This document shows positions 44,733-53,483 of a stretch of DNA of 64,000 nucleotides, in pieces (position 1 is the stretch's first letter; the number at the start of each line of letters is the position of its first letter). The stretch lies in contig NZ_CP150276.1 of the NCBI RefSeq assembly GCF_037977235.1, forward strand, positions 6,049,267 through 6,113,266, read 5' to 3'. The translations under genes and the position numbers were made by a program. The notes below the pieces were generated by a model. The model was not told where the DNA came from and searched no databases. It saw only the letters and a list, made by a program, of their open reading frames with translations. This stretch comes from Paenibacillus sp. FSL K6-0276 (lineage in GTDB: Bacteria > Bacillota > Bacilli > Paenibacillales > Paenibacillaceae).

Positions 44733-46685
44733 TTATTCTTCATCCCTATGCGTGATCCTCAGACCCTCAACATGTTTACGCTGCATCAGTTTTCGCTTTT
44801 TACGAGTATCCTTACTCTCAAAAATAATATCAAAGTCATATTCCTCCGGATATAGCTCTTCTTTTGAAAGGTAAGGCTTCAAACGCTTATGGTTAATTTT
44901 CATTTTTTGCTTCTGGATCATTACTCCGACCATTCCTAAGTTATCTCTCTTCTCATACACGATTCCTATTCGTCCCAGTGAAGTTACAACGACTGCATCT
45001 CCAATTTCAAATTGGGCCAGCTTCTCCTTGTTGCGGATGGATTCAGTAGCATCGATTTCTACATTCTCATGTTCCTTTGCTGTAAGTGTAGCATTCCCTT
45101 TCTCTACATCTTTATTAAAAAGGCTCCCCCATGCCTCGCCGCTACCTTTCTGCAACCTTTCCTGCTGCGCCTCAACAATTTGCCACGATCGCTTTATAAC
45201 GTCATCCTGGATACCTAGCTTCTTAGCGATTTGCAGTGCATAACTTTCCCCCGCTTCTCCGATAGTCAGGCGGTATAACGGCTGCAGAGTCTCTTTATCG
45301 AACTCCATTCGTGCGTTTTGAAAGCCAGTTGTCGCAGCTGCAAAAGCTTTTAGCTCATTAAAATGTGTTGTAACAATAATATTCGCCCCTTTACGGTTCA
45401 GCTCTTCCAGAATCGCGATAGAGAGCGCAATGCCCTCCCCGGGATCTGTACCTGCCGCCAGCTCGTCAATGAGCAGCAGCACCCCCTTAGACGCATCTCT
45501 CAGCATCCCCTCTATACTCTTCATTTGCGCTGAGAAAGTACTCAGTGATTGTGCCAGACTTTGCCCGTCACCGATTACACTGATCACATCCGTAAAAACA
45601 GTAAACTCGCTACCCTCCTCGACCGGAATCAACAGCCCAGATTGAGCCATGATCGTCAGCAGCCCAAGCGTTTTGAGAACCACAGTTTTACCGCCCGTAT
45701 TCGGGCCTGTAATGATGAGGGATTTATAGCCCTTACCAATCTCCAGACTTATCGGAATCATGCCCTTCAGCATAGGATGCCTGCCTCCGTTCATCCTTAG
45801 AAAGCCCCTCGCATTCAGAGTAACAGCAGTTGCTCCCAGCGTTCGTGCAAATTTAGCTTTAGCAAAAATAAAATCATACGTGCCCGTAACTTCGATATTA
45901 AGGCGCAGCGCGGTCTGTTCCTGTTCTACCAAGCTGGTCAGCATGCTGAGGATTACAGCTTCTTCTCGCGCCTCTTCTCCTAATAGCAAATCAAGCTCAA
46001 TCTGGAGGGCAGCGATCTCATCTGGTTCGATAAACACCGTCTGTCCACTTGTGGATTGATCCAGCACCGATCCCTTTATTTGCTTATGATATTCCCGTTT
46101 TACGGGGATAACGTAACGCCCACCTCGCTGACTATAAATATTCTCTTGTAGAATCGACTGATGACGTGACATGATCCCGTCAATTTTTTTATGAAGACGT
46201 TCTTTAGCCACCCCTATCCTTTTACGAACTCGCTCTAGCCCCTTGCTAGCCCCATCATCAATCGCACCAAAACGAATACAACGATCAATAGTCTCCCTCA
46301 CATGATTTAATTCCAGTAGTGAGGAAGCATAGGCAGCAATCCGTGGAGCACTTTGTTCTTTAGAGGCCATATATTTGCGCAATTGACTACAGCTCTTAAG
46401 GAATGTAGCAACCGCAGTGAAATCTTGCTCACTGTACAAATATCCAGTCCCCATTAACGACATGATCCATTCAATACCCTCTAATGAAGGAATAGGTACA
46501 CTTGATCCTCGTTCTAGCAGTTCTTTAGCTTCAGAGGTTTCCTCCATTGCTCTTTGAATCGTCGACAAATTGTTCATAGGCGTAAGCTCTTCTACAGCCT
46601 TCTTTCCCACATAAGATACTGCGTGACGCCCAAGTTCGGCTTTAATGATCTCGTATTCCAGTGTGTTCAGACTTTGTAAATTCAC
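44733..46685 (-). CDS. MutS2-like ATPase lacking the Smr nuclease domain
   Basis: The 650-residue protein has the MutS2 core: a lever/clamp region (RYVIPVKREYHKQIKGSVLDQSTSGQTVFIEP), Walker A GPNTGGKTVVLK, Walker B LLLIDELAAGTDPGEG and signature QSLSTFSAQM. It should bind branched DNA or stalled ribosomes. Standard MutS2 (RqcU) proteins have ~785 residues and end with a KOW/Smr region; this one ends after a KOW-like segment with a basic tail (DTRKKRKLMQRKHVEG) and has no LDLRG-type Smr motif. It is therefore likely a second, shorter paralogue. Confidence 0.85.
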   Translation of the reverse strand: MNLQSLNTLEYEIIKAELGRHAVSYVGKKAVEELTPMNNLSTIQRAMEETSEAKELLERGSSVPIPSLEGIEWIMSLMGTGYLYSEQDFTAVATFLKSCSQLRKYMASKEQSAPRIAAYASSLLELNHVRETIDRCIRFGAIDDGASKGLERVRKRIGVAKERLHKKIDGIMSRHQSILQENIYSQRGGRYVIPVKREYHKQIKGSVLDQSTSGQTVFIEPDEIAALQIELDLLLGEEAREEAVILSMLTSLVEQEQTALRLNIEVTGTYDFIFAKAKFARTLGATAVTLNARGFLRMNGGRHPMLKGMIPISLEIGKGYKSLIITGPNTGGKTVVLKTLGLLTIMAQSGLLIPVEEGSEFTVFTDVISVIGDGQSLAQSLSTFSAQMKSIEGMLRDASKGVLLLIDELAAGTDPGEGIALSIAILEELNRKGANIIVTTHFNELKAFAAATTGFQNARMEFDKETLQPLYRLTIGEAGESYALQIAKKLGIQDDVIKRSWQIVEAQQERLQKGSGEAWGSLFNKDVEKGNATLTAKEHENVEIDATESIRNKEKLAQFEIGDAVVVTSLGRIGIVYEKRDNLGMVGVMIQKQKMKINHKRLKPYLSKEELYPEEYDFDIIFESKDTRKKRKLMQRKHVEGLRITHRDEE

Positions 46686-46741
46686 AGCAAATCCTCCTTC
46701 AATTATCTAACTATTCTTTAGATCTAATTCTCCCTAACGCA

Positions 46742-46784
46742 AAGAAGGGCAAAGAATGCCACTATGGCAGTCCTTGCCCTTCTT
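46742..46784. other. Long hairpin between the ncRNA and the mutS2-like gene
   Basis: AAGAAGGGCAA (46742-46752) pairs perfectly with TTGCCCTTCTT (46774-46784), with an inner TGCC/GGCA stem. On the plus strand five T follow, on the minus strand only three; it may be a terminator for plus-strand transcripts or a leader structure of the mutS2-like gene. Confidence 0.5.
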
Positions 46785-46844
46785 TTTACGCTAATGCTCT
46801 CTGACGTTTTATGGGCCCCCAAAAAAGCCAGGATGGCCAAAAAA

Positions 46845-47096
46845 CAAAAAAACCGTGCTCTAAGAGCACGGTTAATTACAAAGAGAACAATAGCCGTAAA
46901 GAGGCCATATGACGCTTCGTGTGTTCTTAACTAAATCATCCACCGTTAGGAATAACAGACTTCTGCGCGAGACGGACTCAAATAGAGCACGTAAACGCCA
47001 AAAGACGAGCCTGATAAAGCCTTCCTAATCAAGTGTTATGAAATTGCTAGTTAAGAACGGTCACCAACATCAAAATTTCCCCTTTAGTTATAGGAT
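46845..47096 (-). ncRNA. Candidate structured non-coding RNA (~250 nt) with own promoter and terminator
   Basis: On the minus strand TTGACG (47126-47131) and TAAATT (47103-47108) are 17 bases apart, giving an RNA start near 47,096. An 11-base closing stem GTTCTTAACTA (47048-47058) / TAGTTAAGAAC (46923-46933) encloses a long imperfect rod with a second stem TTAGGAA/TTCCTAA, followed by a terminator (AACCGTGCTC paired with GAGCACGGTT, 46851-46873) and seven T. A long rod with a closing stem recalls 6S RNA but I could not confirm that family. It has no reading frame. Confidence 0.6.
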
Positions 47097-47214
47097 AGCT
47101 GTAATTTAACACATTACAGATCTGGCGTCAAACGGTAAAAAAGCACTTCACACCCAAGTGATTCGACTTTACTACTTATCCATCAATTGGTGCTTCCTTT
47201 TCTATACAAAAAAA

Positions 47215-47240
47215 GCAGCCGGTTTCCCGACTGCTTTTAT
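47215..47240 (-). terminator. Intrinsic terminator of rpsF-ssb-rpsR
   Basis: GCAGTCGG and CCGGCTGC form the stem with a loop GAAA; seven T follow on the minus strand. Confidence 0.85.
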
Positions 47241-47248
47241 AAAACGTC

Positions 47249-47521
47249 CTATTCCGTTGTGTAAGGAAGCAACGCGATTTGACGCGAGCGTTTTACAGCA
47301 ATGGTAAGAGCGCGTTGGTATTTTGCACTAGTACCTGTTACACGACGTGGCAAAATCTTTCCACGTTCGCTGATGAACTTCTTAAGAAGTTCGGTATCTT
47401 TATAATCAATGTGAGTAATCTTGTTCACAGTGAAAAAGCAAACTTTTTTACGCTTGTTGCGTCCACCACGACGTGCCGGTCTTTTGTCGTTGTCGGCGCC
47501 TTCTCTTGGTTTAAAAGCCAT
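47249..47521 (-). CDS. rpsR: Ribosomal protein bS18
   Basis: The 90-residue protein is basic, with the S18 core KKVCFFTVNKITHIDYKDTE and LPRRVTGTSAKYQRALTIAVKRSRQIALLP. It is the third gene of rpsF-ssb-rpsR. A possible zinc-binding cysteine is reduced to one, as in many S18 proteins. Confidence 0.97.
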   Translation of the reverse strand: MAFKPREGADNDKRPARRGGRNKRKKVCFFTVNKITHIDYKDTELLKKFISERGKILPRRVTGTSAKYQRALTIAVKRSRQIALLPYTTE

Positions 47522-47542
47522 ATTCTTTTCAGTCCTTCCTAA

Positions 47543-48049
47543 TTAAAATGGCAAATCATCATCCGATATATCAATCGGTTTACCATCGCCCGAAAAAGGA
47601 TCTTGAGTATTGTTGTTACGCGAGAAATTATTGTTGTTATTTCCGCGTCCAGCGTTACCACCGCCACCATATGCTGGCTCTTCAGGCATACTACTTGCAC
47701 CACTTGAGGTATTTCCACCTTCACGGCTCTGTGAAGATTCCAGGAAACGAACATTATCAGCAATAACTTCAGTTACGTATACACGTTTGCCTTCGTTATT
47801 CTCATAATTCCGCACTTGGATGCGTCCTTCCACTGCTGCCAGACGACCTTTGCGCAAGTAATTGGCACAGGTTTCTGCTAGCTGTCTCCAGGTAACAACC
47901 GGGATGAAGTCTGCCTCACGTTCACCGTTCTGGCCCGTAAAGTTACGATCTACGGCTAGCGTAAATTGCGTTACGGCAACACCAGCGGGAGTATAACGAA
48001 GTTCCGGGTCACGGGTCAACCGTCCGATCAAAATGATACGGTTCAACAA
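47543..48049 (-). CDS. ssb: Single-stranded DNA-binding protein
   Basis: The 168-residue protein has the OB domain (MLNRIILIGRLTRDPELRY; FIPVVTWRQLAETCANYL), a Gly/Asn-rich linker and the conserved acidic tail ending DDDLPF that recruits replication proteins. TTG is the start, behind AAAGGAGG. It coats ssDNA at forks. Confidence 0.97.
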   Translation of the reverse strand: MLNRIILIGRLTRDPELRYTPAGVAVTQFTLAVDRNFTGQNGEREADFIPVVTWRQLAETCANYLRKGRLAAVEGRIQVRNYENNEGKRVYVTEVIADNVRFLESSQSREGGNTSSGASSMPEEPAYGGGGNAGRGNNNNNFSRNNNTQDPFSGDGKPIDISDDDLPF

Positions 48050-48097
48050 TTCTGGTCCCCTCCTTTAGAGCGATTCATTACAAAGCTTGTCAAGATC

Positions 48098-48382
48098 TTA
48101 AGCAACGTCGTTCGTAATGAGATAACGAATAACTTCGTCAGAAATCTTCATAAGACGTTCTAATTCAGTAACTACTGCAGGTTCTGCATTGAAGTTAACC
48201 AAAACATAAACGCCATCACGGAATTTCTTGATCTCATACGCAAGACGGCGTTTACCTTGCACTTCGTGCTTTGTAATTTCCCCGCCATTGGAGATGATGC
48301 CTTGGAATTTATCGACTGCTGCTTGAACGGCTTCTTGTTCAATGTCAGGACGAATAATGTACATCACTTCATATTTGCGCAT
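48098..48382 (-). CDS. rpsF: Ribosomal protein bS6
   Basis: ATG 48380-48382 follows AAGGAGG at the best distance; a GTG three codons earlier is also open. The 94-residue protein starts MRKYEVMYIIRPDIEQEAVQ, a typical S6 N-terminus, with VLVNFNAEPAVVTELERLMKI near the end. The S6-SSB-S18 order is conserved. Confidence 0.97.
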   Translation of the reverse strand: MRKYEVMYIIRPDIEQEAVQAAVDKFQGIISNGGEITKHEVQGKRRLAYEIKKFRDGVYVLVNFNAEPAVVTELERLMKISDEVIRYLITNDVA

Positions 48383-48598
48383 AATTTTCACCTCCTTATG
48401 GTCTGAGGCCCCTAATCACGTCAGGAGCAAGGAACGAGCACAAACATAGACTCGCACCTGATTAATATACCAAAATGAACAGCAGAGTGCAAGCAATATT
48501 AATACAGGACAACTCTTCGCCCTCTTTTTACATGAAAAAATCACTACCTGAGCACAATAATTAACGAATTCATCTACACTAAAAAAGGAGGAATAATG

Positions 48599-48796
48599 AT
48601 GGGTGAGAAGACGGAATATGAAGAAGGCGACAAGGCTCCCAATCCAGGCATGTACACAGAGGTAGGCGAAGCGCGAAGCTTCCATACTGAGATTTCGAAT
48701 CCACAGCACATCAAGATGGAAAAAGGGGACACCTTCCCCGAAACCACCAACAAAAATCGAAAGTGGAAAAAGGTTGAAAAAGCACGTGTACATTAA
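48599..48796 (+). CDS. YjzC-like small protein
   Basis: The second ATG (48599) has the better distance to AAAGGAGG than the one at 48596. The 65-residue hydrophilic protein starts MGEKTEYEEGDKAPNPGMYTEV and has the YjzC family pattern (EGDKAPNPGxYxEVGEAR; TTNKNRKWKK). Function unknown. It is transcribed away from rpsF and followed by repeat copy B. Confidence 0.85.
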   Translation: MGEKTEYEEGDKAPNPGMYTEVGEARSFHTEISNPQHIKMEKGDTFPETTNKNRKWKKVEKARVH

Positions 48797-48798
48797 TT

Positions 48799-48901
48799 CA
48801 AGCATAAACGCTTTCGGCGTCCTTATATGGATGGAAAGCCTTTAAACGAGAAATATAAGGATGATTGATGAAGTGAAACATATAAATCCTTATATTTTAA
48901 A
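48799..48901. repeat. Intergenic hairpin repeat, copy B
   Basis: It matches copies D and E: a CCTTAT-centred palindrome with ATAAACGC/GTTTAA-like flanks, then GAAATATAAGG..CCTTATATTTT. It starts a few bases after the yjzC-like stop codon. Confidence 0.85.
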
Positions 48902-48973
48902 ATAAGATGTGTATAAAAAAAATGACACTGCACATACTATACTTAGGCAGTACAAAAGAGAGGTGTGGTTCCG

Positions 48974-49042
48974 TTGGCCGTCGTAGACGAACACAATCAC
49001 AGGAGATCTGATTCAGCATCTATTGTAAGCTGGGAAGAGTAG
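48974..49042 (+). CDS. Possible very short peptide gene (22 aa)
   Basis: A TTG start behind AGAGGTG encodes 22 residues (MAVVDEHNHRRSDSASIVSW then EE) before TAG. A TATACT -10 lies at 48938 and a terminator ends the RNA near 49,172, so a ~230-nt transcript is likely, but the peptide may only be a leader or chance. Interval 48,902-49,263 holds otherwise nothing else that I can name. Confidence 0.3.
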   Translation: MAVVDEHNHRRSDSASIVSWEE

Positions 49043-49142
49043 TGGGTTATTGCCTTAAAAAAGCATTAACCTCAGCAACGCCTAAATCACTTTAGTCGCT
49101 ATTTACAGAGAAATTCCAACATCATTGATGTACTGCCTCCTG

Positions 49143-49172
49143 AAGAAGGACCCGAAAGGGCCCTTCTTTTTG
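49143..49172 (+). terminator. Intrinsic terminator on the plus strand
   Basis: AAGAAGGACCC and GGGCCCTTCTT pair with one mismatch around GAAA and are followed by a T run. Confidence 0.85.
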
Positions 49173-49263
49173 CGTTGTATATTCCGTTCAACGGCTATTA
49201 TAGACACAAAAAAACCTCCGTTACAGGAACGAAGGATTCATTAAAAGTTATATTATGCTGAAG

Positions 49264-49354
49264 TGGCGGAGAGGGTGGGATTCGAACCCACGCACGCTGT
49301 GACACGCCTAACTGATTTCGAGTCAGCCCCCTTGGGCCTCTTGGGTACCTCTCC
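49264..49354 (-). tRNA. tRNA-Ser (anticodon CGA)
   Basis: On the minus strand the acceptor GGAGAGG pairs with CCTCTCC, a long variable arm typical of tRNA-Ser is present, the anticodon loop reads CTCGAAA (anticodon CGA, codon UCG), the T-loop is GGTTCGAATCC, and CCA is encoded. Confidence 0.95.
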
Positions 49355-49397
49355 GCAGCAAAAATAATTGTATCATGCAGACATGCCATTTGCAAGC

Positions 49398-49610
49398 TTA
49401 ATTATTGTCTGTATTTCCCTCTACAGAACGCAGTACCTTCTTCATATTCTTCTCGAATTTGGCACGGGGAATCAGAACACTATGCTGACAGCCTGTACAC
49501 TTAATTCGAATATCCATTCCCATACGAATAATCTCCATCTCATTAGATCCGCAAGGATGTTGCTTCTTCATCTGCACAATATCCCCAAGCTGAAAAACTT
49601 TACGTTCCAC
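49398..49610 (-). CDS. DUF951 family protein (YyzM-like)
   Basis: The 70-residue product has a HPCG motif and CTGC, the pattern of the DUF951 family (MERKVFQLGDIVQMKKQHPCG). The start is GTG, overlapping the mscS stop. Function unknown; possibly a nucleic-acid-binding small protein. Confidence 0.85.
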   Translation of the reverse strand: MERKVFQLGDIVQMKKQHPCGSNEMEIIRMGMDIRIKCTGCQHSVLIPRAKFEKNMKKVLRSVEGNTDNN

Positions 49611-50638
49611 TATTCTTCCCCCTCTTCTCCTTCTTGTGTAGCTGCGATCTGCCGTCTTGATCCAGTGTTTGGCGACTCAGTCACTTCTAGTGCATTTTCT
49701 ATCTTTTCAAGATCCAATTCAGCCTTTGCCTCTGCTTCTGCCTTCTTACGCACTTCCTCTTCAGCTTGGGCCTGTTCCAGCATGCTCTGTTTCTCTAATG
49801 CCTGTTTAATGTCATTTTGAATTTGTCTTTCCGCTGCATCTCTTGCATTAGGTGAACAGCTGGCCGCTATACGAATCACATATTCCGAAGTACTCATGGA
49901 CTGTATGCCGAGCACATTGGGGTAAGCAAGCACATTGGAGTTACGCTCTTCTATCCCTTTTAGCGCCTCTCCAATTAATCCAAGTGTAGCCTCTAGGCTT
50001 CGCTCCATTTTCACCGGAACATCAACTACAGCCAAAGCGTTGGAAAGAGAATAGTTGGTCACGTTCGTAATTAAGCCATTAGGGATAATAAATACCTCAC
50101 CAGTAGTACTTAGCAATCTGGTTGTTCGCAATCCGATTAATTCTACAGTTCCTTTATAAGTACCCGTCTGAATCACATCACCAACCGCAAATTGGTCCTC
50201 CAAAATAATAAAGAACCCTGTAATAACATCCTTCACCAAACTCTGAGCCCCAAAACCTACCGCAAGTCCTAGTACGCCTGCACCCGCTAACAAAGGTGCC
50301 AAATCGAAATTAAACTCAGATAAGATGAGCATGATCATTACAAAATTGCAGATAAAAGTCACTACATTCTTCATCAATTCACCTACTGTGGTAAACCTTC
50401 TTGTATTAGACATTAATCTACCACCAGTTTTGCGTTCAAGCGAACGATCAATTACATTGTAGACGACCTTAATAACAATCCGGGTTAAGAGAAAAATAAG
50501 AAGAATCCGCAGACCCGAGAATAGTACGTCAGCCCACATCGCTGTATCAGTAACCCAATTCCACACTGTATCTTTGAATCGTAGGGCGCCCTTAACTGCA
50601 TCAGCGGCTGTAGTAACCTCCAATATCCACATGTTCAT
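49610..50638 (-). CDS. MscS-family mechanosensitive channel
   Basis: The 342-residue protein has a few N-terminal membrane helices, with the pore helix GAGVLGLAVGFGAQSLVKDVITG (about residue 115), and a cytoplasmic beta domain (DVIQTGTYKGTVELIGLRTT; IPNGLI). The C-terminal 50 residues are Glu/Ala rich and coiled-coil like. It relieves osmotic down-shock. Confidence 0.93.
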   Translation of the reverse strand: MNMWILEVTTAADAVKGALRFKDTVWNWVTDTAMWADVLFSGLRILLIFLLTRIVIKVVYNVIDRSLERKTGGRLMSNTRRFTTVGELMKNVVTFICNFVMIMLILSEFNFDLAPLLAGAGVLGLAVGFGAQSLVKDVITGFFIILEDQFAVGDVIQTGTYKGTVELIGLRTTRLLSTTGEVFIIPNGLITNVTNYSLSNALAVVDVPVKMERSLEATLGLIGEALKGIEERNSNVLAYPNVLGIQSMSTSEYVIRIAASCSPNARDAAERQIQNDIKQALEKQSMLEQAQAEEEVRKKAEAEAKAELDLEKIENALEVTESPNTGSRRQIAATQEGEEGEE

Positions 50639-50653
50639 ATCATGTAATCCTCC

Positions 50654-50905
50654 CTATCCCTCTATCAGTATGTAATTCTCGTTGTTTTTTCCGTAAATGC
50701 CACGTATTTCGATATTCTGCTCAGTTACAATCTTCTGTACCTCTCCCAGCGCACTTTGATAAAACTGAATCGATATCGCGCAACCTGCCGTAATCTCTTT
50801 CGGAGTTGGAAATATATCAATTTCAATTCCCGCATACTCAAGCAGCATTTCAGCACGAAGCGCCTGCTGGGTAGAGTCAAACGCGATTAACATCTCTTCC
50901 TGCAT
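50654..50905 (-). CDS. DUF3343 family protein
   Basis: ATG 50903-50905 is selected since GGAGG lies ten bases ahead; an earlier ATG overlaps that site. The 83-residue protein (MQEEMLIAFDSTQQALRAEM) has the DUF3343 fold, thought to bind small molecules or selenium-type substrates in some bacteria. Its gene precedes mscS. Function unknown here. Confidence 0.8.
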   Translation of the reverse strand: MQEEMLIAFDSTQQALRAEMLLEYAGIEIDIFPTPKEITAGCAISIQFYQSALGEVQKIVTEQNIEIRGIYGKNNENYILIEG

Positions 50906-51023
50906 ATACGTTACGCCTCCCATAGGTTTATCGTCCTATCTCTTGCTGCGGTAGTATAAAACCCCTCTTCTATCCATATACTAGATACCATCAAATAGAA
51001 TCAGCTTCAGAAAGGAAGATGGT

Positions 51024-51629
51024 ATGAACTTTTCATCCAAAGCTACATCAGCGCAAGAAACGTCCTGTTTAAAAATATCACATACAGATCCCGATATCTA
51101 TTCCGCGATTACCCACCGTCTACTTTTCCACTTTTCACGCACACGCCCGGAGACTCAGATTGTCGTCATTTGTGTAGGTACGGATCGATCCACAGGAGAC
51201 TCTCTTGGTCCTCTTGTTGGTACTGCATTATCTCGTTTTCATAGTCCACTTTTTCATTTATACGGCACTCTTGAAGAGCCTGTCCATGCCGTTAACCTTG
51301 AAGAAACTTTATCTCTAATCAATGAAAGATATAGTAGCCCCTTCATCATCGGTATAGATGCTTGCTTAGGTCATTCTACTAGTGTCGGCTGCATCCAAGT
51401 CGTTGAAGGGCCTTTGAGACCAGGAGCTGGCGTAAATAAACAATTGCCGCCGGTAGGTGATATCCACTTGACTGGAATCGTTAATGTCGGCGGCTTTATG
51501 GAGTATTTCGTATTGCAGAACACGCGATTAAGTTTAGTCATGCGATTATCTGATATTATTGCTACGAGTCTATATTCTGCCTTAAAGCAATGGAATCTTC
51601 ATGCTAGGTCCGCTGCAACGCGAGAGTAA
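51024..51629 (+). CDS. yyaC: Spore protease YyaC-like protein
   Basis: The 201-residue product has the YyaC/Gpr-like fold with CVGTDRSTGDSLGPLVG and IGIDACLGH. In B. subtilis the gene is expressed in the forespore and its product resembles the germination protease. It lies divergent from the DUF3343-mscS group and its last 26 bases overlap the 3' end of the DUF4446 gene. Confidence 0.9.
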   Translation: MNFSSKATSAQETSCLKISHTDPDIYSAITHRLLFHFSRTRPETQIVVICVGTDRSTGDSLGPLVGTALSRFHSPLFHLYGTLEEPVHAVNLEETLSLINERYSSPFIIGIDACLGHSTSVGCIQVVEGPLRPGAGVNKQLPPVGDIHLTGIVNVGGFMEYFVLQNTRLSLVMRLSDIIATSLYSALKQWNLHARSAATRE

Positions 51630-52104
51630 CAACTTCTTTTTCTTCAGGTGATAGGACATATTGTGACTCCCCGTTCTGCATAGGTTTTGAGTAAATGTAA
51701 GAATTCTCACGATTATGAAGACTGGTTAATACAATACCACTGCTGTTGGCATCCAGTATAGCAACTGAGAAACTCAGATCATTGCCACGTTCTCCAAAGG
51801 CATTATAACGCTTCAGAGCGATATTGGACTTCATGCCACGCATTCTAGTTTGAGTAGCTTCCAATACGACCTTTTGTTCACGTTGTTCTTCTTCCAGCAT
51901 GTCGCTTTGGTTCTTCAGATCAATCAGAAGGCCTTCCAGATCCTCCACACCGCTCCCAGCCATCATGGCCTCATATTTACGCCGCATAGCACGTAGCTTA
52001 GCCCCCTGGGCGATCACAGTGATTACCAGTACCAACATAATTACTGTAAAAGCAAACACAAACCACTGCAACTGCTCACTAATTAATTGATTCATTTCAG
52101 ACAT
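51604..52104 (-). CDS. DUF4446 membrane protein
   Basis: The 166-residue protein has one membrane segment (about 13-33), a coiled-coil region (residues 40-85) and a C-terminal beta-rich domain ending YVLSPEEKEVV, matching the DUF4446 family next to parB-related genes in Bacillales. Function unknown. Confidence 0.85.
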   Translation of the reverse strand: MSEMNQLISEQLQWFVFAFTVIMLVLVITVIAQGAKLRAMRRKYEAMMAGSGVEDLEGLLIDLKNQSDMLEEEQREQKVVLEATQTRMRGMKSNIALKRYNAFGERGNDLSFSVAILDANSSGIVLTSLHNRENSYIYSKPMQNGESQYVLSPEEKEVVTLALQRT

Positions 52105-52124
52105 GAATGGACCATCCTTTTTAT

Positions 52125-53285
52125 TTATCTGCCGCGGGCATCGCCATATAACTCATCCATAGCAGCCAGCATTCTGCTTATATTATGCTCTGTCGTATCT
52201 ACGCCTACACTCGCCCGAACAGCACCACTCTCTAACGTATCAACAGCCTTATGTGCCAAAGGGGTACAATGCATACCCGCTCTGACTGCTATTTTATAAT
52301 CACGATCTAGACGGTGAGCAATATTCGCCGATTCTTCTCCATCCACTACAAACGATACAATCCCGGTTCTCGGAGCCCCTAGTGAGGGTCCTAATAATCT
52401 AACGCCTGAGATGTGGGACAACCCCTCTATCAGTCTTTGAGTTAATGCCCACTCTCTTTCATGGATAATACTCGTCCCTAAAGATTTTACCTTTTGAACA
52501 CCTGCTAGTAAACCGGCAATCCCTACCGTATTTTGTGTTCCCGCCTCATACCGATCTGGACGAACAGAGGGTTGATCACTATTTTCTGACTGACTGCCAG
52601 TTCCTCCATGCATTAAGGGTTCGAGATCCAATTCTGGCGATATATAAAGTCCACCGGTACCTTGTGGTCCAAGCAGCCCTTTATGCCCCGGGAAAGCCAA
52701 CAAGTCGATATTCATTTTTTTAACATCAATATCAAGTGAACCTGCGCTTTGAGCAGCATCCACCAGAAATACAGCACCATGCGATTTAACGATATCGCCA
52801 ATATCACCAATAGGTAGTATACTCCCAAGTAAATTGGAGCTGTGATTACAGATCAACATTTTGGTATTTGGTCGAAAAGTTTTTTCGAGTTCGTGTAAAT
52901 CCAATTGTCCTTCTTGATCTACTTTCAGATAATCGACGTTTATCCCAAGAGTCTTACGCAGATATTCCAGTGGCCGCCGCACAGAATTATGTTCTGTCAT
53001 TGTTGAAATCACGTGATCTCCAGCTTTAAGCGTCCCTCTTATCGCCATATTCAAACTCATCGTAGTATTATGGGTAAAAGCTATATCCTGCGCATTAGAT
53101 ACACCGAACAATTCAGCCAGCGCACTCCGCGTCCTTACTAACACTCGGCCACTTCCCATTGCCAGCGAGTAATTACCTCTGCCAGCATTTGCTCCTGACT
53201 GTAGAGCATTCATCATCGCAGCTGCAACCTCCGGAGGTTTAGGCCACGAGGTAGCCGCATGATCTAGATATACGAAGTCTTCCAT
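52125..53285 (-). CDS. Class-V aminotransferase / cysteine desulfurase-like protein
   Basis: The 386-residue PLP enzyme has the PLP lysine in FPGHKGLLG, the substrate-binding motif GRGNYSLA, and a late cysteine in RAGMHCTPLAHK that fits a cysteine desulfurase. It resembles the DUF-type family adjacent to noc-parA region in Firmicutes. Physiological substrate is not known. GAGGAGC precedes the ATG. It is followed by repeat copy C upstream of its start. Confidence 0.9.
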   Translation of the reverse strand: MEDFVYLDHAATSWPKPPEVAAAMMNALQSGANAGRGNYSLAMGSGRVLVRTRSALAELFGVSNAQDIAFTHNTTMSLNMAIRGTLKAGDHVISTMTEHNSVRRPLEYLRKTLGINVDYLKVDQEGQLDLHELEKTFRPNTKMLICNHSSNLLGSILPIGDIGDIVKSHGAVFLVDAAQSAGSLDIDVKKMNIDLLAFPGHKGLLGPQGTGGLYISPELDLEPLMHGGTGSQSENSDQPSVRPDRYEAGTQNTVGIAGLLAGVQKVKSLGTSIIHEREWALTQRLIEGLSHISGVRLLGPSLGAPRTGIVSFVVDGEESANIAHRLDRDYKIAVRAGMHCTPLAHKAVDTLESGAVRASVGVDTTEHNISRMLAAMDELYGDARGR

Positions 53286-53319
53286 AACCCCGCTCCTCGT
53301 CTAACACTCTTTTTCGTTA

Positions 53320-53417
53320 AAATGAAACGACGATATCATCCTTTATTGATGACAACCGTTTCTCGCAAAAATATAAGGATAATGTATAGCGTGTAACTTA
53401 TACATTCTTATATTCCA
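53320..53417. repeat. Intergenic hairpin repeat, copy C
   Basis: It begins with GAAACGACG, contains GACAACCGTTTC, and continues AATATAAGGATAATG..CTTATATTCC. It is nearly the same as copy A at 24,172 and shares its second half with copies B, D and E. Confidence 0.85.
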
Positions 53418-53483
53418 AAAAAACATACCCTTGCTTATCCGATTAAGGATATCTCAGGATATGTTCTTGGCATAGATACCCAT

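Noticed and set aside
46845..47096. T-box or other riboswitch leader
   Set aside because: No T-box motif (GGUGGNACCGCG type) and no gene directly downstream in the same unit; a terminator ends it.
48416..48805. Minus-strand 129-residue frame over the yjzC-like gene
   Set aside because: Shadow frame with low-complexity, unlikely composition; the plus-strand gene has a family match and a ribosome site.
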